This document shows, piece after piece, positions 1-8,021 of a DNA stretch of 8,021 bases. The notes beneath the pieces were generated by a model, which saw nothing but the letters and a program-made list of their open reading frames with translations, ran no database searches and had not been told where the DNA came from. Origin of the DNA: Acidobacteriota bacterium (GTDB taxonomy: Bacteria; Acidobacteriota; Vicinamibacteria; Vicinamibacterales; Fen-181); assembly GCA_021779795.1 (NCBI GenBank), contig JAJXZZ010000131.1, positions 1-8,021 of the forward strand, read 5' to 3'. A program made the position numbers and the translations under genes. Position 1 is the stretch's first letter. Each line of letters opens with the position of its first letter.

Positions 1-127
1 CGGCCACCCCGAGAATTTCATGCTCGACGGGGTTGAATGCACGACCGGCCCGCTCGGCCAGGGGGTAGCGATGGCGGTCGGCATGGCGATCGCGGAGCGG
101 CATCTCAACGCGACCTTCGGCGACGAA
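1..127 (+). pseudogene. tkt: Transketolase fragment (internal piece, cut at both ends)
   Basis: Reading from base 2 gives 42 residues that begin GHPENF and contain GVECTTGPLGQG followed by AVGMAIAERHL and NATFGDE. This is the thiamine-diphosphate-binding N-terminal region of transketolase, the pentose phosphate and Calvin cycle enzyme that moves two-carbon units between sugar phosphates. In the family, FGD(D/E) is normally followed by (L)VDH and then the ThDP-site GDGCLMEG stretch. Here the match stops after GDE, and the frame runs 23 unrelated residues to a TGA at 197-199. The 5' side is cut by the window edge. Codons such as AAT, TTC, GTT and GTA look less extreme in GC than those of the genes to the right. 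The HPENF and CTTGPLGQG wording recalls proteobacterial (alpha-type) transketolases, from memory. The identity is firm. Whether the fragment belongs to this genome is doubtful (see the junction feature). Confidence 0.85.
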
Positions 128-140
128 GGCTCCTCTACGC
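120..140. other. Breakpoint between transketolase and hyfF-like sequence
   Basis: Transketolase homology (frame starting at base 2) is intact to about 127. Hyf-type membrane-subunit homology begins at about 133, in the frame whose codons start at 133, 136 and so on. Neither gene has its expected continuation. Transketolase loses everything after its N-terminal ThDP region, and the membrane protein lacks its start codon and its first transmembrane helices. The two frames differ, so no fusion protein is made. The ATG at 37 that opens the membrane-protein frame lies out of frame inside transketolase codons and is not a credible start. The breakpoint lies close to the window edge. A chimeric read or assembly join is the simplest reading, and a real deletion or rearrangement is the alternative. 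Confidence 0.75.
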
Positions 141-1470
141 TCGAAGCGGCCCGGTCCGCCTGGGCGATCTCTGGATGGTCGATCGCTTCTCGGCGCTGAT
201 GGCCGCGCTCGTGTGCCTGGTCTGGCTCGCGGCCGCGCTGTCGAGCGTGAGGTACATCGGCCTCGAGCACGCCCAGGGCCTCCTCTCGACGACCAAGATC
301 CGGATCTACTTCGGCCTGCTCCCGCTGTTCGTGCTGGCCATGCTCGTCACGGTCACGACCGACGGGCTGGGCGTCCTCTGGATCGCGCTCGAGGCGACGA
401 CGCTCGCGACGACGCCGCTGGTGGCGCTCTACAAGAAGGACGGGGCGATCGAGGCCGCGTGGAAGTACCTGCTGCTCTGCTCGCTCGGCATCAGCGTCAG
501 CCTGCTGGGCCTGTTCCTGCTCGCCTACGCCGGCGTCGGCGCGGGGCTCCCGCTCGACCGGGCGCTGTCGCTCGGCGATCTTCGCGCGCGCGCGGCGTCG
601 CTCGACCCGCACGTGGTCCGCTGGGCGTTCGTCTTCCTGTTCGTCGGCATCGGCACCAAGGTCGGGTTCGTCCCGATGCACCCCTGGCTGCCCGACGCGC
701 ACAGCCGGACGCCGTCGCCGATCTCGGCCATGCTCTCGGGCGTGCTGCTGAACGTCGCCCTCTACGCGCTGCTCCGCCTGCGGGTGATCGTGGACCTGTC
801 GCTCGGGCAGAGCGACTGGACGTCGGCCTTCTTCGTCGGCTTCGGCCTGGTGTCGGTTCTCTTCGCCGCCTTCGTGCTGCTGCACCAGCAGAACTACAAG
901 CGGATGCTCGCCTACCACAGCGTCGAGCACATGGGCCTGATCGCATTCGGCCTGGGCATGGGGCCCGCCGGGGCGGCCGGCGCGGTGATGCACATGATCG
1001 GCCACACCCTGGCCAAGAGCGCCCTCTTCCTGTCGGCCGGCGAGATCCTGCTGCGCGAGCACACGACCAAGATCGCCAACATCCGGGGGCTGTGGCGCAC
1101 GGCGCCGCGCACGTCGCTCGTGTTCCTGCTCGGCTTCCTGGGCCTCATCGGCATGCCCACGTCCACCATCTTCTCGAGCGAGCTGACGTTCATCCTCGCC
1201 GCCGCGAGTCGCAACCCGGCGGCCGCCGTGGCCCTCATCGTCGCGCTGGCCATCGTGGCGGTCGGGGTGCTCCACCACGTGTTCGCCATGCTCTTCGGGG
1301 GCGATCCGCCCGAGGCCGGCGAGGCGCCGCCGCCCGAGCCGATCACGATCACGCACGCGGTGGTGGCCGTCGAGCTGATCCTGCTGTTCGCGGGCGGGGT
1401 CTTCTTCCTCAGCACGCCGGGCTTCAACTGGGCGGCCAGCGTCGCGCGCGACTTCACGGTGTGGCCATGA
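133..1470 (+). CDS. hyfF: HyfF/HycQ-like antiporter-type membrane subunit of a hydrogenase-related complex (5'-truncated)
   Basis: This is a membrane subunit of the NuoL/M/N-Mrp-HyfF superfamily, thought to carry proton or sodium translocation in group 4 hydrogenases and related complexes in the inner membrane. About 445 residues remain, with roughly twelve hydrophobic segments. Recognisable landmarks are the helix with LEATTLATTPLVALYKK, whose conserved Glu codon is at 391-393; GTKVGFVPMHPWLPDAHS, whose channel Lys codon is at 658-660; KRMLAYHSVEHMG at 898-936, where SVEHMG typifies HyfF/HycQ rather than NuoL or NuoN; and GHTLAKSALFLSAGE, with a Lys codon at 1015-1017. The ion-path residues are therefore present. 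E. coli HyfF is about 526 residues, so the start and first helices are missing, lost at the breakpoint near 130. The open frame reaches back to 37, but those codons are out-of-frame transketolase. The 3' end overlaps the next gene by ATGA, which implies translational coupling in one operon. Confidence 0.88.
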   Translation, partial: LYARSGPVRLGDLWMVDRFSALMAALVCLVWLAAALSSVRYIGLEHAQGLLSTTKIRIYFGLLPLFVLAMLVTVTTDGLGVLWIALEATTLATTPLVALYKKDGAIEAAWKYLLLCSLGISVSLLGLFLLAYAGVGAGLPLDRALSLGDLRARAASLDPHVVRWAFVFLFVGIGTKVGFVPMHPWLPDAHSRTPSPISAMLSGVLLNVALYALLRLRVIVDLSLGQSDWTSAFFVGFGLVSVLFAAFVLLHQQNYKRMLAYHSVEHMGLIAFGLGMGPAGAAGAVMHMIGHTLAKSALFLSAGEILLREHTTKIANIRGLWRTAPRTSLVFLLGFLGLIGMPTSTIFSSELTFILAAASRNPAAAVALIVALAIVAVGVLHHVFAMLFGGDPPEAGEAPPPEPITITHAVVAVELILLFAGGVFFLSTPGFNWAASVARDFTVWP

Positions 1471-2659
1471 GCCTCGAGTCCTGGATCGAAGCGGTGAGGG
1501 AGCCCGGAAGCGCGGTGGGAACGGGCCCGGACGGGCGGGCCATCGTCGGCGTCGCCGCCGACCGGATCGCCGACGCGGTGGCCCGCCTGCACGGCGAGGC
1601 CGGCCTGCCGCTCGACCTGCTGTTCGCCACCGACGACCGGGCGACGGGCTCGGGGTTCGGCCTCCACGCCGTGCTCGCCGACGACCAGGGCCACCGGTGG
1701 GTGGAGCTGGTCGCCGACCTGCCCGCCGACCGGCCGCGCTTCCCGTCGATCACGCCGCGCGTCATGGCGGCGCACTGGTACGAGCGGTACGCCCACGACA
1801 TGTTCGGCGTCGTCGCCGAGGGCCACCCCGACGCCCGGCGCCTCGTGCGCCACGAGAACGTCCCGGCCGGGGTCCACCCGCTGCGAAAGGATTTCGCGTG
1901 GGACACGCGCCTGCCGATCGCCGACGAGCCGTACCCGCTCGGGCACGTCGAGGGCGAGGGCATGTTCGAGATCCCCGTCGGCCCCATTCACGCCGGCGTC
2001 ATCGAGCCGGGCCACTTCCGGTTCAACGTGGCCGGCGAGCGGATCATCACGCTCGAGGGGAAGCTGTTCTTCACGCACAAGGGGGTCGAGAAGCTGCTCG
2101 AAGGGCGGTCGGTCGCCGACGCCATGCCGTTCATCGAGCGCGTCGCCGGCGACGCCGCGGCGGCGCACGCGACGGCGTTCTGCCAGGCGGCCGAGCGGAT
2201 CGCCGGCTGCCAGGCGCCCGACGCCGCGCGGCTGCTGCGCGTCGTCGCGGTCGAGCTCGAGCGGTTCACGATGCACCTGCACGACGTCTCGAACATCTGC
2301 GGCATGGGCACGGGGTACACCGTGATGGCCGCCAACGGCTTCCGGATCGAAGAACGCCTGCGGCGGCTCGGCGCGCGCGTCTTCGGCCACCGGTTCTTCC
2401 GCGGCCTCGTCGTCCCCGGCGGCGTCGCCAGGGCGCTCACCGCCGCCGAGGTCGCCGACATCGAGCGCACCGTCCGCGACGCCTGGGCCGAGGCCTCGTC
2501 GCTCGTGCGCCTGGGGCTCGACTCCGACACGCTGCGCGACCGGCTCGAGACGACGGGCGTGCTGTCGCGCGAGGCCGCGTGGGCCTACGGCGCCAAGGGC
2601 GTGGCGGCCCGGGCGTCGGGCCTCGGCCGCGACGCCCGCCAGGATCACCCGCACGCCGC

Positions 2660-5320
<2,661 letters not shown>

Positions 5321-5327
5321 GGGGACG

Positions 5328-5356
5328 CTCCCGGGTTGAGGGCGGGGGGCATTGTA
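5328..5356 (-). promoter_or_regulatory. Promoter -10 and Shine-Dalgarno of the S9 peptidase gene
   Basis: On the minus strand TGCTACAAT (5351-5359) reads as an extended -10: TG, one base, then TACAAT, which is 5 of 6 to TATAAT. I see no convincing -35 at 16-18 bases, which fits an extended -10 promoter. Transcription would begin near 5344 and give a leader of about 24 bases. That leader carries GGGAG (5328-5332), 7 bases before the ATG at 5318-5320. The 88-base gap to the 2TM-like gene upstream therefore seems to hold a separate promoter, so the peptidase need not depend on read-through. Confidence 0.5.
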
Positions 5357-5408
5357 GCAGGGACGAGGGACGTCGGCACCGGCGAGCACCCAACGCTCCG
5401 CTGCCCTC

Positions 5409-5639
5409 CTATGAGGCCTTTCGGCTGTGGAAGTATGCGAACAACGCCGCGAGGCCGCCGGCGATGACGAGCGCCCGGACGACGCGGAAGAGGCTGATGA
5501 CCCACGCAATCCCGATGCCGAGCGCCGCCCACTGCACCCACCAGTGCCCGGGCGACGTCATCAGGTTGATGACGAACAGCATCACCAGCACGGCCGGGCC
5601 GACGAACAGGAACCGGATGGCGCGCAGGGTTCTGAACAC
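5409..5639 (-). CDS. Small 2TM-domain-like membrane protein
   Basis: A 76-residue hydrophobic protein of unknown function. I chose the GTG at 5639 because a strong Shine-Dalgarno, GGGAGGT (5644-5650), sits 4 bases upstream. The frame is open up to an ATG at 5732, but that start would add a charged, non-homologous N-terminus and would overlap the divergent bshB1 start. Hydrophobic segments lie at about residues 9-27, 35-54 and 57-72. The stretch FVINLMTSPGHWWVQWAALG resembles the Pfam 2TM domain, in which a helix ending near an Asn is followed by a Gly-rich turn, a Trp pair and a second helix with GIG. The C-terminus is short and basic (FHSRKAS). It lies upstream of the S9 peptidase on the same strand with an 88-base gap, and is divergent from bshB1. 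The family match is from memory and moderate. Nothing in the sequence indicates a specific role. Confidence 0.7.
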   Translation of the reverse strand: MFRTLRAIRFLFVGPAVLVMLFVINLMTSPGHWWVQWAALGIGIAWVISLFRVVRALVIAGGLAALFAYFHSRKAS

Positions 5640-5697
5640 GAGGACCTCCCTTTCCAGGGATCTACGCGAAACGCGGGGCCGGGGTTTCATGCCCTCT

Positions 5698-5717
5698 TGG
5701 TAGGATAGGAAGAGAGG
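5698..5717 (+). promoter_or_regulatory. Promoter -10 and Shine-Dalgarno of bshB1-bshA, possibly symmetric
   Basis: TGGTAGGAT (5698-5706) looks like an extended -10: TG, one base, then TAGGAT, 4 of 6 to consensus. Transcription would start near 5713, leaving a leader of about 13 bases. GAGG (5714-5717) lies 8 bases before the ATG at 5726. The same bases read TATCCT on the minus strand (5702-5707), also 4 of 6 to consensus and correctly placed to serve the divergent small membrane protein gene, with a leader of about 55 bases. No clear -35 is visible on either strand. Confidence 0.4.
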
Positions 5718-5725
5718 CACGAGCG

Positions 5726-6439
5726 ATGACACTGGATCTGCTGGTGTTCGGGCCGCATCCCGACGACCTCGAGATCGGCCTCGGGGCGACGATCGCCCGG
5801 CACGCGGCCGAGGGATGGCGCGTGGGGCTCTGCGACCTGACCCGGGGCGAGCTCGGCAGCAACGGCACGCCCGAGGAGCGGCTGCGCGAGGCCGACCGGG
5901 CGCGCGAGACGCTCGGCGCGGACTGGCGCGAGAACCTGGGCTGGCCGGACCGGGGGATCTCGGGCGACGCGCGGCAGGTGGACGACGTGGTGCGGCTCGT
6001 CCGGAAGTGGCGGCCGCGGGCGGTCGCGATTCCCTACTGGGAGGATCGCCACCCCGATCACGCCGCCTCCAGCCGCGTGCTCACCGAGGCGCTGTTCAAC
6101 GCGCGGCTCCGCCGGTATCCCGGCGAGGGCGAGGCCTGGTCGCCCGACTGGGTCTGCTACTACTACATCAACGACGCGGGCCCGATCTCGTTCGCCGTTG
6201 ACGTGTCGGCCCACTACGACCGCAAGCGGGAGGCGCTGGCCTGCTACCAGAGCCAGTTCCGGCGCGACGCCGCGGGCGCGACGGCCACGCGCCTCAACGC
6301 CCCGACGTTCGGCCGGCTGGTCGAGAGCCGCGACGCGCAGGTCGGCGCGCTGGCGGGCGTGGCGTTCGCGGAGGGAATCCTGGTCAAGGAGCCGATCCTC
6401 CGCCCGCACCTCCTCAAGGACTGGAGCGCCCGCCCATGA
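5726..6439 (+). CDS. bshB1: Bacillithiol biosynthesis deacetylase BshB1
   Basis: A zinc-dependent LmbE/PIG-L family deacetylase of 237 residues, the usual family length. It removes the N-acetyl group from GlcNAc-malate, the second step of bacillithiol (Cys-GlcN-malate) synthesis, in the cytoplasm. The N-terminal FGPHPDDLEIGLG (8-20) gives the metal ligands His11 and Asp14 and the catalytic base Asp13. TRGELGSNGTPEER (39-52) is the substrate-loop signature that BshB1 shares with related deacetylases. PYWEDRHPDHAASS (103-116) gives the third zinc ligand, His112. YYYIND (145-150) and CYQSQF (173-178) are typical of BshB1 rather than of the mycothiol enzyme MshB, which is longer. The stop overlaps the bshA start by ATGA, so the two are probably co-translated. 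That pairing strengthens the assignment over a generic PIG-L deacetylase. A GAGG Shine-Dalgarno and a -10 precede the ATG. Confidence 0.93.
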   Translation: MTLDLLVFGPHPDDLEIGLGATIARHAAEGWRVGLCDLTRGELGSNGTPEERLREADRARETLGADWRENLGWPDRGISGDARQVDDVVRLVRKWRPRAVAIPYWEDRHPDHAASSRVLTEALFNARLRRYPGEGEAWSPDWVCYYYINDAGPISFAVDVSAHYDRKREALACYQSQFRRDAAGATATRLNAPTFGRLVESRDAQVGALAGVAFAEGILVKEPILRPHLLKDWSARP

Positions 6440-7578
6440 GGATCGCCGTCATCTGCTACGCCTCGGTCGGCGGCAGCGGCATCGTCGCCACCGAGCTGGC
6501 CAAGTGCCTCGCGCTGCGCGGCCACGAGATCCACGTCGTGAGCAGCGAGCAGCCGTTCCGGCTGGGCGACGATCAGCCCGGCGTGGCGTTCCACCGGGTG
6601 GACACGCCTTCCTACCCGCTGTTCCGCGAACCGCAGTACGTGCTGTCGCTCTCGACGACGATCATCGGGCTGGCGCGGTCGATCGATCTCGACATCATCC
6701 ACGCGCACTACGCGGTGCCGCACGCCGCGGCCGCCTACCTGGCCCGGCAGGTGCTGGCGGGCACCGGCCGCGCGCACGTCCCGCGCATCGTCACGACGCT
6801 GCACGGGACCGACATCACGCTGGTCGGCAGCGACAGCTCGTTCGCCGAGACGGTGGGCTTCTGCATCGACCAGTCGGACGGCGTCACCGCCGTGTCCGAG
6901 AGCCTGAAGGCCGACACCTACAAGGGGCTCCCGGTGCACGCCGACATCCGCGTGATCCCGAACTTCCTGGACTGCTCGATCCACCACCGGATCGAGGCCG
7001 GCGACCTCCGGGGCCGGCTCGCCCCGGCCGGCCACGCGGTCGTGATGCACATCTCGAACTACCGGCCGGTGAAGCGGATCCCGGCCGTCGTCGAGGTGTT
7101 CGCGAGGATCCGGCGCGAGATCCCGGCCACGCTGGTCCTTGTCGGGCACGGGCCCGAACTGTCGGGCGGCCTGGCGCTCGCGCGCGACCTCGGCGTGGCG
7201 GGCGACGTGCGGGCCGTCGGCGAGCAGGCCGACGTGCGCGCGCTCCTGTCGGCGGCCGACGTGTTCCTGCTGCCCTCGGCGACCGAGAGCTTCGGCCTGG
7301 CGGCGCTCGAGGCCATGGCCTGCGAGGTGCCCGTGATCGCGTCGCGCGTGGGCGGCCTGCCCGAGGTGATCGAGCACGAGGTGAACGGCTACCTGCGCGC
7401 CCCCGACGATCTCGGCGGCATGGCCGCCGACGCGATCGGCCTGCTGTCGGACCCGGCCCTGCGCCGGCAGATCGGCGAGGCCGGCCGCGAGGTCGTGCGC
7501 GAGCGCTACTGCTCGCACCGCGTCGTGCCGCAGTACGAGGCATATTACGAGGAAGTGCTCGGCAAGGTCAGTGGCTAG
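6436..7578 (+). CDS. bshA: N-acetyl-alpha-D-glucosaminyl L-malate synthase BshA
   Basis: A retaining GT-B glycosyltransferase (family GT4) of 380 residues, full length. It transfers GlcNAc from UDP-GlcNAc to L-malate, the first committed step of bacillithiol synthesis, and its product is the substrate of the upstream BshB1. The N-terminal Rossmann domain starts MRIAVICYASVGGSGIVATEL, with the donor-loop GGSG at 12-15; TTLHGTDITLVG (120-131) is characteristic of BshA. The second domain has HISNYRPVKR (205-214), the EPxK-like basic loop that binds the diphosphate, and ESFGLAALE (284-292), the E-x7-E motif of GT4 enzymes. The ATG overlaps the bshB1 stop. BshC, the cysteine ligase, is not seen here and in many genomes lies elsewhere. 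The last codons (Val-Ser-Gly-stop, 7567-7578) run into the GTGGCTA repeat array, so the exact C-terminus may have been set by the repeat. Confidence 0.95.
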   Translation: MRIAVICYASVGGSGIVATELAKCLALRGHEIHVVSSEQPFRLGDDQPGVAFHRVDTPSYPLFREPQYVLSLSTTIIGLARSIDLDIIHAHYAVPHAAAAYLARQVLAGTGRAHVPRIVTTLHGTDITLVGSDSSFAETVGFCIDQSDGVTAVSESLKADTYKGLPVHADIRVIPNFLDCSIHHRIEAGDLRGRLAPAGHAVVMHISNYRPVKRIPAVVEVFARIRREIPATLVLVGHGPELSGGLALARDLGVAGDVRAVGEQADVRALLSAADVFLLPSATESFGLAALEAMACEVPVIASRVGGLPEVIEHEVNGYLRAPDDLGGMAADAIGLLSDPALRRQIGEAGREVVRERYCSHRVVPQYEAYYEEVLGKVSG

Positions 7579-7628
7579 TGGTTAGTGGCTAGTCGATCAC
7601 GCGTGATCCACTGACCATGAACCACTGA
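7568..7628. repeat. GTGGYTA tandem heptamers with a palindrome and inverted arms after bshA
   Basis: Three heptamers in tandem, GTGGCTA, GTGGTTA and GTGGCTA, occupy 7571-7591. A perfect 14-base palindrome, GATCACGCGTGATC, follows at 7595-7608. Copies of the complementary motif come next: CCACTGA at 7608-7614 and again at 7622-7628. TCAGTGG (7568-7574) can pair with either CCACTGA, and AGTGGTT (7577-7583) pairs with AACCACT (7620-7626). The whole could fold as an imperfect hairpin centred on the palindrome. No T-run follows on either strand, so it is not a classical intrinsic terminator, though it may still slow or stop transcription between bshA and cbiM. The array begins inside the bshA coding end and supplies its TAG stop. 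Confidence 0.7.
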
Positions 7629-7651
7629 CGACTACCGCCCGTCGCGCCCCG

Positions 7652-7660
7652 TGCTACGCT
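7652..7660 (+). promoter_or_regulatory. Putative extended -10 for a leaderless cbiM transcript
   Basis: TGCTACGCT lies 7 bases before the GTG at 7668. It has the TG-N-TA form seen at the other two promoters, with a hexamer TACGCT that keeps only the T, A and final T of consensus. No Shine-Dalgarno is visible between the repeat array and the GTG. If this is the -10, transcription would start at or within a base or two of the GTG and the mRNA would be leaderless. Confidence 0.4.
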
Positions 7661-7667
7661 ACCCTTC

Positions 7668-8021
7668 GTGCACATTCCCGACGGCTACCTGAGCCCCAGC
7701 ACCTGCGCCGCGCTCTATGCCGGCGCGGCGCCGTTCTGGTGGGGCGCGCTCCGGCGGGTGCGGCGGGGGCTGCAGGCGCGGCTCGTGCCGCGGCTGTCGC
7801 TCGTCGCGGCCTTCTCGTTCGTCGTGATGATGTTCAACATCCCGCTGCCGGGCGGCACGACCGGGCATGCGGTGGGCGCGGCGCTGGCGGCCATTGTGCT
7901 GGGCCCGTCGGCCGCGATCCTGGCCGTCTCGACGGCGCTCGCCATCCAGGCGCTCTTCTTCGGCGACGGCGGCCTCACGACGCTCGGCGCCAACTGCTTC
8001 AACATGGCGGTCGTCGGCTCG
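7668..8021 (+). CDS. cbiM: CbiM/NikM-type cobalt or nickel ECF transporter substrate-specificity subunit (3'-truncated)
   Basis: The first 118 codons of an inner-membrane substrate-specificity (S) component of an energy-coupling factor importer for Co2+ or Ni2+. The N-terminus (V/M)HIPDGYLSP is the CbiM/NikM hallmark. FNIPLPGGTTGHAVG (56-70), an AALAAIVLGP helix, QALFFGDGGLTTLGAN (94-109) and FNMAVVG follow in the family order. In characterised NikM/CbiM proteins the metal is held by the N-terminal amine, His2 and His67. With the GTG at 7668 as Met1, His2 and His67 fall at exactly those positions, which fixes this start without a Shine-Dalgarno. The gene runs off the window in an open frame. 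Full CbiM is usually about 220 residues, or about 330 when fused to CbiN/NikN-like domains. Cobalt and nickel cannot be separated from this part; genes for the T and A components should follow. Confidence 0.92.
   Translation, partial: MHIPDGYLSPSTCAALYAGAAPFWWGALRRVRRGLQARLVPRLSLVAAFSFVVMMFNIPLPGGTTGHAVGAALAAIVLGPSAAILAVSTALAIQALFFGDGGLTTLGANCFNMAVVGS

Noticed and set aside
37..132. An ATG at 37 as the start of the hyfF-like protein
   Set aside because: These codons are out-of-frame transketolase, basic and hydrophilic, where HyfF proteins have membrane helices.
5427..5732. Plus-strand frames (5427-5708) and the longer 107-codon minus frame starting at 5732
   Set aside because: The plus frames are charged, motif-free shadows. 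The longer minus start overlaps bshB1 and lacks the good Shine-Dalgarno found at the GTG at 5639.
6244..7518. A 424-codon minus-strand frame opposite bshB1 and bshA
   Set aside because: It is a shadow of bshA codon structure, with no motifs, and bshA is a clear full-length gene.
7568..7628. The repeat cluster as a CRISPR array or att site
   Set aside because: The units are contiguous heptamers without spacers, and no integrase or cas gene is present.

Overview
The window is very G+C-rich bacterial DNA with tightly packed genes. It probably comes from an uncultivated soil- or groundwater-type bacterium, and my best guess is the Vicinamibacteria side of Acidobacteriota. That guess rests on four things: a bacillithiol pair (bshB1-bshA), a secreted DPP IV-like S9 peptidase, a Hyf/Ehr-type hydrogenase-related operon, and GTGGYTA intergenic repeats of a kind I associate with such genomes. 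The taxonomy is inference; no rRNA or marker gene is present.

Left part (1-3044, + strand). Bases 1-127 encode a piece of transketolase. At about 128-133 this switches abruptly, in another frame, to the interior of a HyfF-like membrane subunit. I read this as a breakpoint or assembly chimera at the sequence edge, not as a gene fusion. The hyfF-like gene overlaps by ATGA with a complete hyfG/hycE-like large subunit (NuoC-NuoD fusion). That protein has Ala where the first pair of NiFe-ligating cysteines should be, and it has no CxxC at its C-terminus. It therefore belongs to an energy-converting hydrogenase-related (Ehr) complex and is probably not a hydrogenase.

Middle (about 2660-5639, - strand). 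A secreted DPP IV-like peptidase faces the hyf genes tail to tail. Its family homology ends about 20 bases from the hyfG stop, but its own frame has no stop there and stays open for about 130 more codons antisense to hyfG. Upstream of it on the same strand is a short 2TM-like membrane protein with a GTG start and a strong Shine-Dalgarno.

Right part (5726-8021, + strand). bshB1 and bshA overlap by ATGA and supply the glycosyltransferase and deacetylase steps of bacillithiol synthesis; bshC (cysteine addition) is not in the window. After them comes an 89-base spacer with GTGGYTA tandem repeats and a perfect 14-base palindrome. Next is the 5' part of cbiM (cobalt/nickel ECF transporter substrate-binding subunit), which starts at GTG, looks leaderless and runs off the end. 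The bshB1, peptidase and cbiM promoters share a TGN-TA extended -10 appearance.

There is no gene-free stretch longer than about 90 bases. I found no tRNA, rRNA, CRISPR array, IS element or phage gene.
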